From NCBI RefSeq assembly GCF_030546805.1, contig NZ_JAUOPC010000007.1, positions 1 through 64,000 of the forward strand: a DNA stretch of 64,000 bases. The letters run 5' to 3'. Under the pieces are notes generated by a model that was not told where the DNA came from, made no database searches, and saw nothing but the letters and a program-made list of their open reading frames with translations. The position numbers and the translations under genes are program-made. This document shows positions 25,622-35,216 of the stretch, piece after piece. Numbering within the stretch: the stretch's first letter is position 1; every line of letters begins with the position of its first letter. The stretch is from Cyclobacterium sp. 1_MG-2023. GTDB taxonomy: Bacteria; Bacteroidota; Bacteroidia; Cytophagales; Cyclobacteriaceae.

Positions 25622-27317
25622 GTCTGTTATGGTAATAATACAATAAACTTATATCTTCAGTAACAATATTCCCCTCATCATTCTTCCTTAGGGGTCTCTT
25701 TGCATGGTACATACCCACATTTTGCAAACCGTGCTGAATGATTTGTTCCAAGTCGGTATTTAAGTGAGGCGCCATGTGCACTGCACCCTCCTCTCTCAGC
25801 TGCTTGATTCTCTCCAAAACACGAGAACAAGCTCCTTTGAAGGTGTCATAAGGTAAATAAAGGTCCTCTTCCGGAAGCCTAAGCAAACTAAAAAGGTCCA
25901 ATTTATTGTTTTCCTTTTTCAGCAATCGGAATGCTGTAAAAGCTACTATATGACTGCTGAAGACTCTGTTTATTTTGTGGAATTCTTCAACAATTCGCGT
26001 ACCTAATTTTTTACTATACTCTTCCTCGCGTTGCAAATCCACATTTACTTTCCCGTCCAACATAAAATAATCCTTACAATCGATACTTCTCCCGTGCGCA
26101 TCTCTGCTGTTCCCCTCTGAATCCACATAATTGCCCAAAATATCCATCGCTTTACCTATAGAAACAGAGATATCTGATCCCTTAGTAAAAAATTTCACCA
26201 AAAACTTAGAAATTTTATAGGAGGTAGAAAACTCATCCGACTCACTGTAATACCTTTCCTGTCCTGTATAGTCCAAATGCTCCTTGATTAAACTTGGGGC
26301 TTCCAGGACAAAGTGATAATTGATGGTGACAGGTACAATAAAAACTTTCCCATTTTCATCATTCCCTTTCTGATAGTTTGAACGTTGTGCTTCTATGGCT
26401 GTACTAAGCAAACCAAGTTTAACCTTTGATTCAATATTTCCGCTTCGTGAACGTGTTCCTCCGGGAAAAAAGAGACTGTGACATCCAAATTGAATGGCTT
26501 CCCTTGAATACGTTTTTAAAGTTTCAAGGTAGATTTGATTCTTCTTCCTCCGGTCCACTTTATAGGCTCCAAGGGCATTCATAAAATAGGCAAAAATCCC
26601 TATATTAAAGAGGTTCAATCCCGCACCATAAATAAATGGGGGCAATCCCAAGGTACTAATGGTCCAACCAATCAAAATGCTATCTAAATTACTAAAGTGT
26701 GTAGGCACCATAACAATGGTTCCCTTAGAAGCCAAATCTCTTATTTGATCAGTCTCTCCAATGATTTGAATTTTATCCTGAAGCCTGTATTGGTTACTAA
26801 AAATGGATTTGAAACCTTTAACTCTCGAAGTATTCAATAAACGGGAAAAACCAAAGGACACCAGCCTCCTTGTCAATTTGTAATGGCTGTGTTTAAAATT
26901 GCTTGCTATTTCTTCAGCATACCTGCTGGTGATCCGCGTTAGTACTTCAAAATACTTGGCTTTCTTTTTTTGATCATCAAGCTGTTGGTCGGCATCCATG
27001 GCCAAGAGAGAGGCCTTTACTTCCGCCCAAAACTCCTCTTCGTCTTCCGGATCAACAGCCCAAGAATTTTGTTTGATCCTCATCCTCTCTCTAAAAAGAG
27101 TAACTTCAAGCCCTTCCTTTATCGCCTGTAACTGATTGCCGGTAAGTCCTTTAATATTTCTAACACTAGACGTCACCACCTGTTGGATAAATGCTTTGCG
27201 GCTTTTACTTAATTTTACCACAGGCCATTCATCCTTCTTCGGAAGTATCGGTTCATACTGGTGTTTGATATAGTCGTCGGTCAAGTTTATGCAGTTTAGT
27301 TGATCAAAGATAACCAA
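25590..27317 (-). CDS. Glycerol-3-phosphate/1-acyl-glycerol-3-phosphate acyltransferase family (PlsB-like)
   Basis: A 575-residue acyltransferase. The LPLAT motifs are HFSNLD (Hx4D, residues about 212-217), the FPGGTRSRSG segment (motif III region, usually EGTRSR) and VPVTINY (motif IV). The length and the long N- and C-terminal extensions resemble the PlsB-like proteins of Bacteroidota rather than short PlsC. It would add the acyl chain to glycerol-3-phosphate at the membrane. Overlap with gpsA supports that substrate. Divergent from the polyprenyl synthase gene, with about 85 nt between start codons. Confidence 0.85.
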   Translation of the reverse strand: MVIFDQLNCINLTDDYIKHQYEPILPKKDEWPVVKLSKSRKAFIQQVVTSSVRNIKGLTGNQLQAIKEGLEVTLFRERMRIKQNSWAVDPEDEEEFWAEVKASLLAMDADQQLDDQKKKAKYFEVLTRITSRYAEEIASNFKHSHYKLTRRLVSFGFSRLLNTSRVKGFKSIFSNQYRLQDKIQIIGETDQIRDLASKGTIVMVPTHFSNLDSILIGWTISTLGLPPFIYGAGLNLFNIGIFAYFMNALGAYKVDRRKKNQIYLETLKTYSREAIQFGCHSLFFPGGTRSRSGNIESKVKLGLLSTAIEAQRSNYQKGNDENGKVFIVPVTINYHFVLEAPSLIKEHLDYTGQERYYSESDEFSTSYKISKFLVKFFTKGSDISVSIGKAMDILGNYVDSEGNSRDAHGRSIDCKDYFMLDGKVNVDLQREEEYSKKLGTRIVEEFHKINRVFSSHIVAFTAFRLLKKENNKLDLFSLLRLPEEDLYLPYDTFKGACSRVLERIKQLREEGAVHMAPHLNTDLEQIIQHGLQNVGMYHAKRPLRKNDEGNIVTEDISLLYYYHNRLDGYELEKII

Positions 27318-27402
27318 AAATAGAATTCATTTGCAGAATTATCATTTGACCGGCTTTGTCAATGGTGGAATAGATTGTATTATTGCAACATCTAAAGCTC
27401 AA

Positions 27403-28377
27403 ATGAATCAAGATTTAAAGCAGATACAAGCCCCGATAGCCACCGAGATGGCCGATTTTGAAAAGAAATTTCGCACTTTCATGCAAAGTAAGGTGAAATT
27501 ATTGGATCATATCACCCAGTATATCGTCCGCAGAAAGGGAAAACAGATGCGGCCGATGTTTGTTTTCTTGACGGCTGGAGTGAGTGGTTCGATTTCAGAA
27601 TCTACCTACCGAGGTGCCGCTTTAATCGAGTTATTGCATACAGCCACACTTGTGCATGATGATGTGGTGGATGATGCTAATTATAGACGAGGATTTTTCT
27701 CTATCAATGCCTTGTGGAAAAATAAAATTGCTGTTTTGGTAGGAGATTACCTCTTATCACGAGGCCTACTTTTGAGTGTAGACAATGGTGATTTTGACCT
27801 ACTTAAGATTGTTTCCAATGCGGTTAAGGAAATGAGCGAAGGTGAACTTTTACAAATCTCCAAAGCCAGAAAGCTTGACATTACTGAAGAGGTCTACTAC
27901 ACAATTATTCGTCAAAAAACGGCCAGCCTGATTGCCTCCTGTTGTGCAGTGGGCGCAGCCACCACCGGATCAAGCGAAGAAAACATCGAAAAAATGCGGC
28001 TTTTTGGAGAAAAAGTAGGCATGGCTTTTCAAATCAAGGATGACCTTTTTGACTATGGGGAAGATGTGGTTGGAAAACCAGTTGGAATAGACATTAAGGA
28101 GAAAAAAATGACCCTCCCCCTTATCTATGCCTTGCAAAAGGCTTCTTGGGTAGACAGAAAAAAAATAATTTACAAGATCAGGAATAAGAGTGAGAACAAA
28201 GGGACGATCAACGAAATTATAGATTTTGTTAAAAAATCCGGTGGACTTGAATATGCCCAGAAAATAATGAACAATTATTATCAAGAAGCATTGGCCCTCT
28301 TGGAAAACTTTCCCGAGTCTCCTTTCAAAAATTCTTTGACAACGCTGGTAACCTATACCATTGAAAGGAAAAAATAA
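27403..28377 (+). CDS. Polyprenyl (octaprenyl/heptaprenyl-type) diphosphate synthase
   Basis: Elongates isoprenyl diphosphates, probably for the menaquinone side chain. The 324-residue protein carries the first Asp-rich motif LVHDDVVDDANYRRG and the second FQIKDDLFDYGED. The residues before the first motif (ALIELLHTATLVHDD) fit long-chain trans-prenyl synthases. The ATG at 27403 is preferred to a TTG at 27331, which would add 24 residues not seen in the family. It is followed by 327 nt without a gene before mraZ. Confidence 0.92.
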   Translation: MNQDLKQIQAPIATEMADFEKKFRTFMQSKVKLLDHITQYIVRRKGKQMRPMFVFLTAGVSGSISESTYRGAALIELLHTATLVHDDVVDDANYRRGFFSINALWKNKIAVLVGDYLLSRGLLLSVDNGDFDLLKIVSNAVKEMSEGELLQISKARKLDITEEVYYTIIRQKTASLIASCCAVGAATTGSSEENIEKMRLFGEKVGMAFQIKDDLFDYGEDVVGKPVGIDIKEKKMTLPLIYALQKASWVDRKKIIYKIRNKSENKGTINEIIDFVKKSGGLEYAQKIMNNYYQEALALLENFPESPFKNSLTTLVTYTIERKK

Positions 28378-28575
28378 GGTTTAAAGCCCCTTTATCCTAA
28401 AAAAACTGAAAACTTACGGGAATTCCTCCCACTTTGAGGCTTAGTAAATTTCTTATCAATTTATAAGTTCGGAACTTCCTTAAAATCCGACCTTAATTGC
28501 ATATAACTTAGGATTAGCCCCCTATTAACGACTGATTTTTAGTCAATTGCAAGCACCCACCAATGCTTTTATTTT

Positions 28576-28608
28576 TTTGTAAAATAATTGTGTTTCTAGT
28601 TAGTTTTG
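28576..28608 (+). promoter_or_regulatory. Candidate upstream promoter of the dcw cluster
   Basis: TTTG (28576-28579), 21 nt, then TAGTTTTG (28601-28608). The -7 box is a full match and the -33 box is present at slightly long spacing. Transcription would start near 28615, just before the MraZ operator repeats. Confidence 0.5.
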
Positions 28609-28625
28609 GATACTTTTATAGCAAT

Positions 28626-28660
28626 GTGGTAAAAAGTGGGGCAAAGTGGTAAAAAGTGTT
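28626..28660 (+). promoter_or_regulatory. Predicted MraZ operator: four direct repeats at 10-bp period
   Basis: GTGGT (28626), GTGGG (28636), GTGGT (28646) and GTGTT (28656) start exactly 10 bp apart, each followed by an A-rich 5-nt spacer (AAAAA, GCAAA, AAAAA). Known MraZ proteins bind three or four TGGGN-type direct repeats with this period upstream of their own gene. The array lies 45-79 nt before the mraZ start. Confidence 0.85.
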
Positions 28661-28671
28661 TAGCTATTTAC

Positions 28672-28679
28672 TACTTTTG
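28672..28679 (+). promoter_or_regulatory. Candidate -7 box of mraZ, proximal promoter
   Basis: TACTTTTG matches TAnnTTTG, 26 nt before the mraZ ATG. The expected -33 element is missing, and the third GTGGT repeat occupies that place, so MraZ bound there would directly touch polymerase. Confidence 0.55.
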
Positions 28680-28704
28680 TAATCAATTAGCAGGAAGATC
28701 AGAT

Positions 28705-29154
28705 ATGGCATCATTCACCGGTGAGTTTGAGTGTAAACTGGATGCCAAGGGCAGGTTGGTTTTGCCTTCAAAAATGAAGGCTTTAATACCTGAATCCTTG
28801 GGTCAGGAGATGATGCTGCGCAAAGGTTTGGAGCCATGTCTTGAATTGATACCAATGGTCGAAGTAAAGAAAGACCATAACAAACTTGCTAGCCTAGACG
28901 ACACAGATGATGAGGTAAGGTTTTTCAAGAGATCTTTTTTTAGAAGAGAATCTCCGGTAGACTTAGATGCCACAGGTAGATTTGTTATTAGCAAAACCAT
29001 GTTACGTCATGCTAAATTGACAAAAGAAGCTATTGTGATCGGCATAGGCACAAAGATTGAGATTTGGAACCCGGAATGTTATGATGAGTTCATGGGTAAA
29101 GAGGAAGAAAAATTCAGTGATTTAAACAAAAAGTTCTTAGGTAGAAGTGCATAA
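28705..29154 (+). CDS. mraZ: Transcriptional regulator MraZ
   Basis: A ring-forming AbrB-fold DNA-binding protein that represses the dcw operon in the species studied. The 149-residue product has two SpoVT/AbrB halves: FTGEFECKLDAKGRLVLPSKMK at the start is the first DNA-binding strand-loop (positions 3-24, shown in part) and SPVDLDATGRFVISKTM is the second. The ATG at 28705 is chosen because the family begins right before that segment; an upstream TTG-type reading from 28636 would begin in the operator. It overlaps rsmH by 8 nt. Confidence 0.95.
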   Translation: MASFTGEFECKLDAKGRLVLPSKMKALIPESLGQEMMLRKGLEPCLELIPMVEVKKDHNKLASLDDTDDEVRFFKRSFFRRESPVDLDATGRFVISKTMLRHAKLTKEAIVIGIGTKIEIWNPECYDEFMGKEEEKFSDLNKKFLGRSA

Positions 29155-30052
29155 TACAGCATACCATATTCCCGTAATGCTTGAGGAATGCCTTTCAGGG
29201 TTAAACATTGACCCCAATGGCATCTACGTAGACCTGACCTTTGGTGGAGGAGGGCATTCTCGTGGGATTTTGAAAATGCTGGACAAGGGACACTTGTATG
29301 GTTTTGATCAGGATCCGGATGCAGAAAAAAATGCTCCTGATGATGAAAACTTCACTTTTGTCATGGCCAATTTTCGTGATTTACGCCGGTACCTAAAAAT
29401 ATACGGCATAGATAAAGTGGATGGTATTTTGGCAGATTTGGGAGTTTCTTCTCATCAAATAGACGAGCCTTCCAGGGGTTTTTCCACAAGATTTGAGGGG
29501 ACACTTGATATGCGAATGAGTCAATCAGGCGATCTTTCTGCTGCCAGTATTTTGAATACTTATGATGAGCAATCTCTTCATAAGATTTTCGGTATTTACG
29601 GGGAAATAAAAAATGCCAAAACCCTTGCCAGAGCAATTGTGTCCGCGAGAGCAAATACTCCTTTTGAATCCATCCAAGGATTTAAAAATTTGCTGGACAA
29701 ATATGCTCCCCGAGGGAAATACGCAAAATATTCAGCCCAAGTATTTCAGGCATTGCGAATAGAAGTTAATCAGGAAATGATTGCGTTGGAAGAGATGTTG
29801 GAACAAAGTACCAAGTTGTTAAAAAAAGACGGGAGATTGGTTATCATGAGTTATCATTCCCTGGAAGACCGCCTGGTTAAAAACATCATCACCAAAGGAA
29901 AACTTCATGGTGAACTTGAAAAAGACTTTTATGGCAACCCTGTCCGACCACTTGAGCCGGTCAGTAGAAAGCCAATCATAGCAGCTCAGGAAGAAATAGA
30001 AACCAATAAAAGAGCAAGAAGTGCCAAGTTGAGAATCGCTAAAAAACTTTGA
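29147..30052 (+). CDS. rsmH: 16S rRNA (cytosine(1402)-N(4))-methyltransferase
   Basis: Methylates C1402 in the ribosomal decoding site. The 301-residue protein shows YHIPVMLEECL at the start, the SAM-binding VDLTFGGGGHSRGIL, ADLGVSSHQIDEPSRGFS and the C-terminal SYHSLEDRLVKN. It starts with GTG, 8 nt inside mraZ, so translation is coupled. Position as the second dcw gene is standard. Confidence 0.97.
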   Translation: MHNTAYHIPVMLEECLSGLNIDPNGIYVDLTFGGGGHSRGILKMLDKGHLYGFDQDPDAEKNAPDDENFTFVMANFRDLRRYLKIYGIDKVDGILADLGVSSHQIDEPSRGFSTRFEGTLDMRMSQSGDLSAASILNTYDEQSLHKIFGIYGEIKNAKTLARAIVSARANTPFESIQGFKNLLDKYAPRGKYAKYSAQVFQALRIEVNQEMIALEEMLEQSTKLLKKDGRLVIMSYHSLEDRLVKNIITKGKLHGELEKDFYGNPVRPLEPVSRKPIIAAQEEIETNKRARSAKLRIAKKL

Positions 30053-30054
30053 TC

Positions 30055-30435
30055 ATGGGAAGAAATACATTCAAAAAACCGATTAAGTCCTCCCGGGAGC
30101 AGAAAAAATCAAAATTCAATCCATTTGCTTTTATAGAGCAAAAGCTTGACATGAGTGCGATTGTGGGAGAAAATGTTCCAATTAAATTGGTACTCCCTCT
30201 GCTGTATGCTTCTTTTTTGGCAATGGCCTATATATGGAGTAATTATAAAGCAGAAAATACCATTAGAAAAATAGACCGACTCCAACAAGAAGTAGAAGAC
30301 CTTCGGGCCGATGTCACTACTTTGGAAGCAGAATACATGTATGCAAGCAAACAGTCTGAAGTAGCAAAAAAAATTCAGCCCTTAGGTATCATTGAAATTG
30401 AAGAACCTCCACAGAAATTAATATTGGAAAAGTGA
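30055..30435 (+). CDS. ftsL: Cell-division protein FtsL-like
   Basis: A small bitopic inner-membrane protein of the divisome. The 126-residue product has a basic N-terminal tail, one membrane segment (about 45-65, KLVLPLLYASFLAMAYIW) and a periplasmic coiled coil (IRKIDRLQQEVEDLRADVTT). Sequence conservation in FtsL is low, so the call rests on topology and on its place between rsmH and ftsI. The ATG at 30055 is two codons inside a TTG-started frame. It overlaps ftsI by 4 nt. Confidence 0.85.
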   Translation: MGRNTFKKPIKSSREQKKSKFNPFAFIEQKLDMSAIVGENVPIKLVLPLLYASFLAMAYIWSNYKAENTIRKIDRLQQEVEDLRADVTTLEAEYMYASKQSEVAKKIQPLGIIEIEEPPQKLILEK

Positions 30436-32540
30436 ACATTAAAAAATCCATATTGCTCCGTGTAAGGCTTTCCTTTTTGGCAGTAACACTTATTGCCATT
30501 TCTATTTTTTATAGAATTGGTGTAATACAGGTTGTTGAGGGTGACAAGTGGGCGCAATTGTCTGAAGAGATCAATTTGCAATACCGGCCGGTAAAAGCCA
30601 CCAGGGGGAATATCTATGGTGCAGATGGAAGCCTTTTGGCTACGAGCCTTCCTTTTTACAGGGTGGCTCTCGATCCTTCCATTGATAAAAGCCCCGACTG
30701 GAAATCAAGTGTAGATTCTCTTTCCAGAAACTTGGCTGCCTTCTACAAGGATCGGTCTGCGAATGCTTATAAAAGAATGATTCTCGACGCTCGAAATGAT
30801 GGTAAGAAATACTTGATTCTTAATAGAAGACAAATTAACTACCAAGAAAAATTAACCATGTCCACTTGGCCCATCTTCAAAAAAGGAAGAATGGGAGGTG
30901 GTGTTATATTCGAGAAGATTGACAAACGATATCGTCCATTTAAAAATTTAGCCGGAAGAACAGTCGGCTTTTTAAATGAAGATCAGTATGGAGCGGGTTT
31001 GGAATACAGTTTTAATGAATATTTACAGGGAAGAAACGGAGAAGCTTTGTTTCAAAAGATCGTTGGTGGAAGTTGGAAGCCTCTACATGATGCAGATGAC
31101 ATCAAACCTACAGATGGTTTTGACATCGTCACCACCCTAGATGTCAATATTCAGGATGTAGCAGAATCTGTGCTCTTAAAACAGCTTATCAACAAAGATG
31201 CTGCCTTCGGCTCAGTGATTGTAATGGAAGTGGCCACCGGGCATATTAAAGCCATTGCCAATTTGGAGAAAAACAAACAGTCTTACGGTTATGGTGAATA
31301 TTACAATTATGCCGTAGGAGAGCAAGGATTGACAGAGCCGGGATCCACTTTCAAGTTGCTATCAATGATGGCCTTGTTGGAAGAAGGCAAGATCAATTTA
31401 AACGATAGTGTAGACACCGGAAATGGAAGTTATAAATTTTACGATCGGTACATGAGGGATGCCAAGCGCGGTGGCTATGGCATGCTGAGTATTAGGGAAG
31501 TATTTGAAAAGTCTTCAAATGTTGGCATTTCAAAGTTGGTAGATGAACATTTTGGTCATCAGCCCCAAAGGTTTATCGATTATATTGAGAAAGCAAAACT
31601 TGACAAACCTCTTGGTTTTCAACTTAAAGGTGAAGGTATCCCCTATTTCAAGCACCCTGATGATAAAAATTGGTACGGAACTACCTTGCCATGGATGTCT
31701 ATCGGTTATGAAATAAAAATAACACCGCTGCAAACACTTACTTTATACAATGCCGTTGCCAATGGAGGAAGAATGGTAAAGCCAATGATTGTGCAACAAA
31801 TCTCTAGAGGCAATAGCATTGAAGAAGAATTTGAAACAGAAACATTGACAAGAAGTATCGCCTCCAATAAAACAATAAACACTCTACAGGACCTTCTTAA
31901 AGGAGTGGTTGAAAAAGGAACTGCAAGCAATATTTCTACGGACACATATTCCATTGCAGGAAAAACGGGAACTGCACAGAAATTAATCAATGGCCGGTAT
32001 ACCCAAAAATATTATACGTCTTTTGTGGGTTATTTTCCTGCAGAAAAACCTAAATACAGTGCCATTGTGGTTATTGACAGTCCCAAAGGTTTCAATGCCT
32101 ATGGAGGGGATATTTCAGCGCCGGTATTTAAGGAAATTGCAGATAAAATTTATGCCCAAGACATGAACATCCAACAAATTGAAACCAAAGATGAAAACAT
32201 TGTCCGGGCAAACAATGAGGAATTCCCTTATATCAAAGCCGGGAAAGCTGCTGAGTTGCAAATGATTTGCAACAGCATGGGTATATCTAACCACTATGCA
32301 GGATCTGAAACTTGGGTGAAATCGAGTATTTCCAACAAGTCCATTCAATGGGTCGGGAATACTGTCGAAAAACCATTGGTACCTGATGTAACCGGCATGA
32401 CATTAAGAGATGCCTTGTATATTTTAGAAAACAAAGGGCTAAGAGTGGAATTTTCAGGTTCAGGAAGAGTTAGCGCTCAATCCTTATCCAAAGGCACTCC
32501 CTTTAAAAATGACCAAATCATAAAATTATCACTGAGTTGA
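30432..32540 (+). CDS. ftsI: Penicillin-binding protein, FtsI/PBP3 type, with PASTA domain
   Basis: Septal peptidoglycan transpeptidase. The 702-residue protein has one membrane anchor (about 8-28), a dimerisation domain, and a transpeptidase domain with SxxK at Ser305 (STFK), SSN at 361-363 and KTG at 511-513. A single PASTA domain occupies about the last 60 residues (VPDVTGMTLRDALYILENKG). It starts with GTG overlapping ftsL by GTGA. PASTA on a division PBP is usual in Bacteroidota. Confidence 0.96.
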   Translation: MNIKKSILLRVRLSFLAVTLIAISIFYRIGVIQVVEGDKWAQLSEEINLQYRPVKATRGNIYGADGSLLATSLPFYRVALDPSIDKSPDWKSSVDSLSRNLAAFYKDRSANAYKRMILDARNDGKKYLILNRRQINYQEKLTMSTWPIFKKGRMGGGVIFEKIDKRYRPFKNLAGRTVGFLNEDQYGAGLEYSFNEYLQGRNGEALFQKIVGGSWKPLHDADDIKPTDGFDIVTTLDVNIQDVAESVLLKQLINKDAAFGSVIVMEVATGHIKAIANLEKNKQSYGYGEYYNYAVGEQGLTEPGSTFKLLSMMALLEEGKINLNDSVDTGNGSYKFYDRYMRDAKRGGYGMLSIREVFEKSSNVGISKLVDEHFGHQPQRFIDYIEKAKLDKPLGFQLKGEGIPYFKHPDDKNWYGTTLPWMSIGYEIKITPLQTLTLYNAVANGGRMVKPMIVQQISRGNSIEEEFETETLTRSIASNKTINTLQDLLKGVVEKGTASNISTDTYSIAGKTGTAQKLINGRYTQKYYTSFVGYFPAEKPKYSAIVVIDSPKGFNAYGGDISAPVFKEIADKIYAQDMNIQQIETKDENIVRANNEEFPYIKAGKAAELQMICNSMGISNHYAGSETWVKSSISNKSIQWVGNTVEKPLVPDVTGMTLRDALYILENKGLRVEFSGSGRVSAQSLSKGTPFKNDQIIKLSLS

Positions 32541-34003
32541 GCCAACAGTTAAAGGACATATTGTACAAAGTTTCCCTAGTCTCCACCAAAGGAAACATGG
32601 AGGTATTGGTCACCCAATTGACATTTGACAGTAGGAATGTCAGCCCGGGTGCTGTCTTCATTGCTATTCGTGGGACACAGGTAGACGGTCATGCTTATAT
32701 AGAAAAGGCAATAAAAAATGGGGCCAAGGCGATAGTATGTGAACATCTACCAGAAAATCTGGCAGACGACATCAGCTATGTTCAGGTGCTTGATGCAGCA
32801 AAATCTTTGGGTTTAATGGCTGGCAACTATTATGATCACCCTTCTGAAAAATTAAAGGTTGTTGCCGTCACGGGTACCAATGGCAAAACAACCACGGTTA
32901 CTCTATTGCATCAATTGTATACAGAAATGGGCTATTCCGCAGGCTTGATTTCAACGGTTGAGAATAAAATAAAGGATAAAATCATTCCTGCTAGCCACAC
33001 TACTCCAGATGTGATTTCTATCAATAAACTGCTGGTAGAAATGCTGAAAGAAGACTGTTCTCATTGCTTTATGGAAGCGAGTTCACATGCCATCGTGCAG
33101 GAAAGAACCGCTGGCTTGAAGTTTGCAGGCGCCTTATTTACCAACCTCTCCCATGATCATTTAGATTATCACGGTGACTTCAATCATTATATCTCTGCAA
33201 AGAAAAAATTATTTGATGAGTTGCCAAAGGACGCTTTTGCCCTTGTCAACGCGGATGACAAAAGAGGTTTGGTGATGGTACAAAACTCCAAGGCTAAAAA
33301 ATACACTTTTGCCTTGAGATACCCTGCGGACTTTAAAGCCCGTATTATTGACAATTCCATACAAGGGTTGGAGATGGACTTGGGTGGAAAGCCTGTATGG
33401 TTCAGGCTTTCCGGAGAATTCAATGCCTATAATCTTTTGGGAGTTTTGGGTGTAGCCCAATTGTTAGGAGAAAATGAAGAGGAGGTATTGCGACAGTTGT
33501 CTATGCTAAAAGGGGCTGTAGGTAGATTTGACCTTTTCGTACAAGGGGGTATCACTGCCATAGTAGATTATGCGCACACCCCCGATGCCTTAGAAAATGT
33601 TTTGAAAACCATCCAAAAGCTAAGAACCGGTACAGAGACCCTCATCACGGTGGTAGGCTGTGGGGGCAATCGGGACAAGAGTAAAAGACCCATCATGGCT
33701 AAAATTGCATGCAAATTTAGTGATAAGGTTATCCTTACGTCTGACAATCCTAGAGATGAAGAGCCAATGGCCATCATACATGAAATGGAAGAAGGGTTAA
33801 GTCCCATAGATCAAAGAAAAATATTATCAATGGAAGACAGAAAGTCGGCTATTAAAACCGCTTGCCACCTCTCAAAACCGGGCGATATCGTTCTGATAGC
33901 AGGAAAAGGGCATGAAACCTACCAAGAAATAAAAGGGGTGAAACATCCCTTTGACGACAAAAAAATAGTGAGTGAATTTTTAAAGCTTTTATTCAAGGAT
34001 TAA
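32537..34003 (+). CDS. murE: UDP-MurNAc-L-Ala-D-Glu:meso-diaminopimelate ligase
   Basis: Adds the third residue to the peptidoglycan precursor in the cytoplasm. The 488-residue protein has the ATP loop GTNGKTTT starting at Gly113, the carbamylated-lysine region, and DNPRDEEP, where DNPR is the meso-diaminopimelate specificity motif (lysine enzymes differ here). The wall is therefore predicted to be meso-DAP type. It starts with TTG overlapping ftsI by TTGA, 4 nt. Confidence 0.96.
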   Translation: MSQQLKDILYKVSLVSTKGNMEVLVTQLTFDSRNVSPGAVFIAIRGTQVDGHAYIEKAIKNGAKAIVCEHLPENLADDISYVQVLDAAKSLGLMAGNYYDHPSEKLKVVAVTGTNGKTTTVTLLHQLYTEMGYSAGLISTVENKIKDKIIPASHTTPDVISINKLLVEMLKEDCSHCFMEASSHAIVQERTAGLKFAGALFTNLSHDHLDYHGDFNHYISAKKKLFDELPKDAFALVNADDKRGLVMVQNSKAKKYTFALRYPADFKARIIDNSIQGLEMDLGGKPVWFRLSGEFNAYNLLGVLGVAQLLGENEEEVLRQLSMLKGAVGRFDLFVQGGITAIVDYAHTPDALENVLKTIQKLRTGTETLITVVGCGGNRDKSKRPIMAKIACKFSDKVILTSDNPRDEEPMAIIHEMEEGLSPIDQRKILSMEDRKSAIKTACHLSKPGDIVLIAGKGHETYQEIKGVKHPFDDKKIVSEFLKLLFKD

Positions 34004-34004
34004 G

Positions 34005-35216
34005 ATGCTGTACCACCTTTTTGATTATATCGACCAAACTTTTGATTTGCCCGGGGCAGGCGTATTCAAGTACATCTCCTTCAGGGCAGGCATGGCTGCA
34101 TTGGTTTCCTTGCTAATCACCATTACTCTAGGAAAAACCATTATCGATTGGATTAGGAAAAAATCGATTGGAGAAACGGTAAGAGAACTGGGTCTTCAGG
34201 GCCAACTTGAAAAAAAGGGCACACCTACCATGGGAGGAATCATGATCATGGCTGCCATAGTTATTCCAACCCTTTTGTTTGCTGATATCTACAATGTATA
34301 CATTATCCTTTTGCTGGTTACCACACTTTGGTTGGGAGGGATTGGCTTTTTGGATGATTATATCAAAGTCTTTAGAAAAAACAAAGAAGGCTTGGCCGGT
34401 AAATTTAAGATTGTAGGCCAGGTCAGCATAGGAATCATCGTTGGTATCACTTTATACTTCCATGAAGATGTGGTGATAAGAGAGTTTCAGGAAAGTGTAT
34501 CTATTGAAGAAGGGATTGTTGCTACCCCTTCCTATGAAGATGTGAAATCCATGAAAACAACCATACCATTCCTCAAAAATAATGAGCTCAATTATGATGT
34601 TGTTTTCGGATTCTTGGGAGACAATTTTACACCAATATTGTATATCATCCTTGTGATCTTTGTGGTAACAGCCGTTTCTAATGGGGCCAACATTACAGAT
34701 GGAATTGATGGTTTGGCAGCCGGTACTTCGGCCATAATTGGCCTCACCATCGCCATATATGCCTATATCAGTGGAAATGTTACTTTTTCGCAATACTTAA
34801 ATGTGATGTTTATTCCTTATTCGGGTGAACTGGTGATTTTCTGCTCTGCATTTGTGGGAGCATGCGTAGGCTTTTTATGGTACAATTCTTACCCGGCACA
34901 AGTTTTTATGGGTGACACCGGAAGCCTAATGATTGGAGGAGTAATCGCCGTGTTATCCCTCACTTTAAGAAAAGAATTACTACTACCTGTGTTGTGTGGC
35001 ATATTTCTTATTGAATTACTTTCAGTCATTATTCAGGTCAGTTATTTTAAATATACCAAGAAAAAATTTGGTGAAGGCAGAAGGGTCTTTTTGATGTCCC
35101 CATTGCACCACCACTATCAAAAAATGAATATTCCTGAAGCAAAGATCACCGTTAGGTTTTGGATTTTGGGAATCTTGTTTGCAATCATGGCATTGGCAAC
35201 ATTAAAGTTAAGGTAA
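34005..35216 (+). CDS. mraY: Phospho-MurNAc-pentapeptide transferase
   Basis: Transfers phospho-MurNAc-pentapeptide to undecaprenyl phosphate, making lipid I. The 403-residue integral membrane protein has about ten helices. Catalytic signatures are [20 protein letters not shown] (Asp pair), [12 protein letters not shown] and the HHHYQK histidines near the C-terminus. It has the cytoplasmic insertion of about 40 residues (near 160-200) seen in Bacteroidota MraY. One base separates it from murE; murD follows immediately. Confidence 0.97.
   Translation: MLYHLFDYIDQTFDLPGAGVFKYISFRAGMAALVSLLITITLGKTIIDWIRKKSIGETVRELGLQGQLEKKGTPTMGGIMIMAAIVIPTLLFADIYNVYIILLLVTTLWLGGIGFLDDYIKVFRKNKEGLAGKFKIVGQVSIGIIVGITLYFHEDVVIREFQESVSIEEGIVATPSYEDVKSMKTTIPFLKNNELNYDVVFGFLGDNFTPILYIILVIFVVTAVSNGANITDGIDGLAAGTSAIIGLTIAIYAYISGNVTFSQYLNVMFIPYSGELVIFCSAFVGACVGFLWYNSYPAQVFMGDTGSLMIGGVIAVLSLTLRKELLLPVLCGIFLIELLSVIIQVSYFKYTKKKFGEGRRVFLMSPLHHHYQKMNIPEAKITVRFWILGILFAIMALATLKLR

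Noticed and set aside
27305-27312. TATCTTTG on the minus strand at the start of the acyltransferase gene
   Set aside because: It falls inside codons 2-5 of the predicted protein; using it would require a later TTG start and there is no -33 match.
28626-28660. Short tandem repeats read as a mini-CRISPR or iteron array
   Set aside because: The repeat core is only 5 nt at 10-bp period directly before mraZ, which matches an MraZ operator, not CRISPR or an origin.
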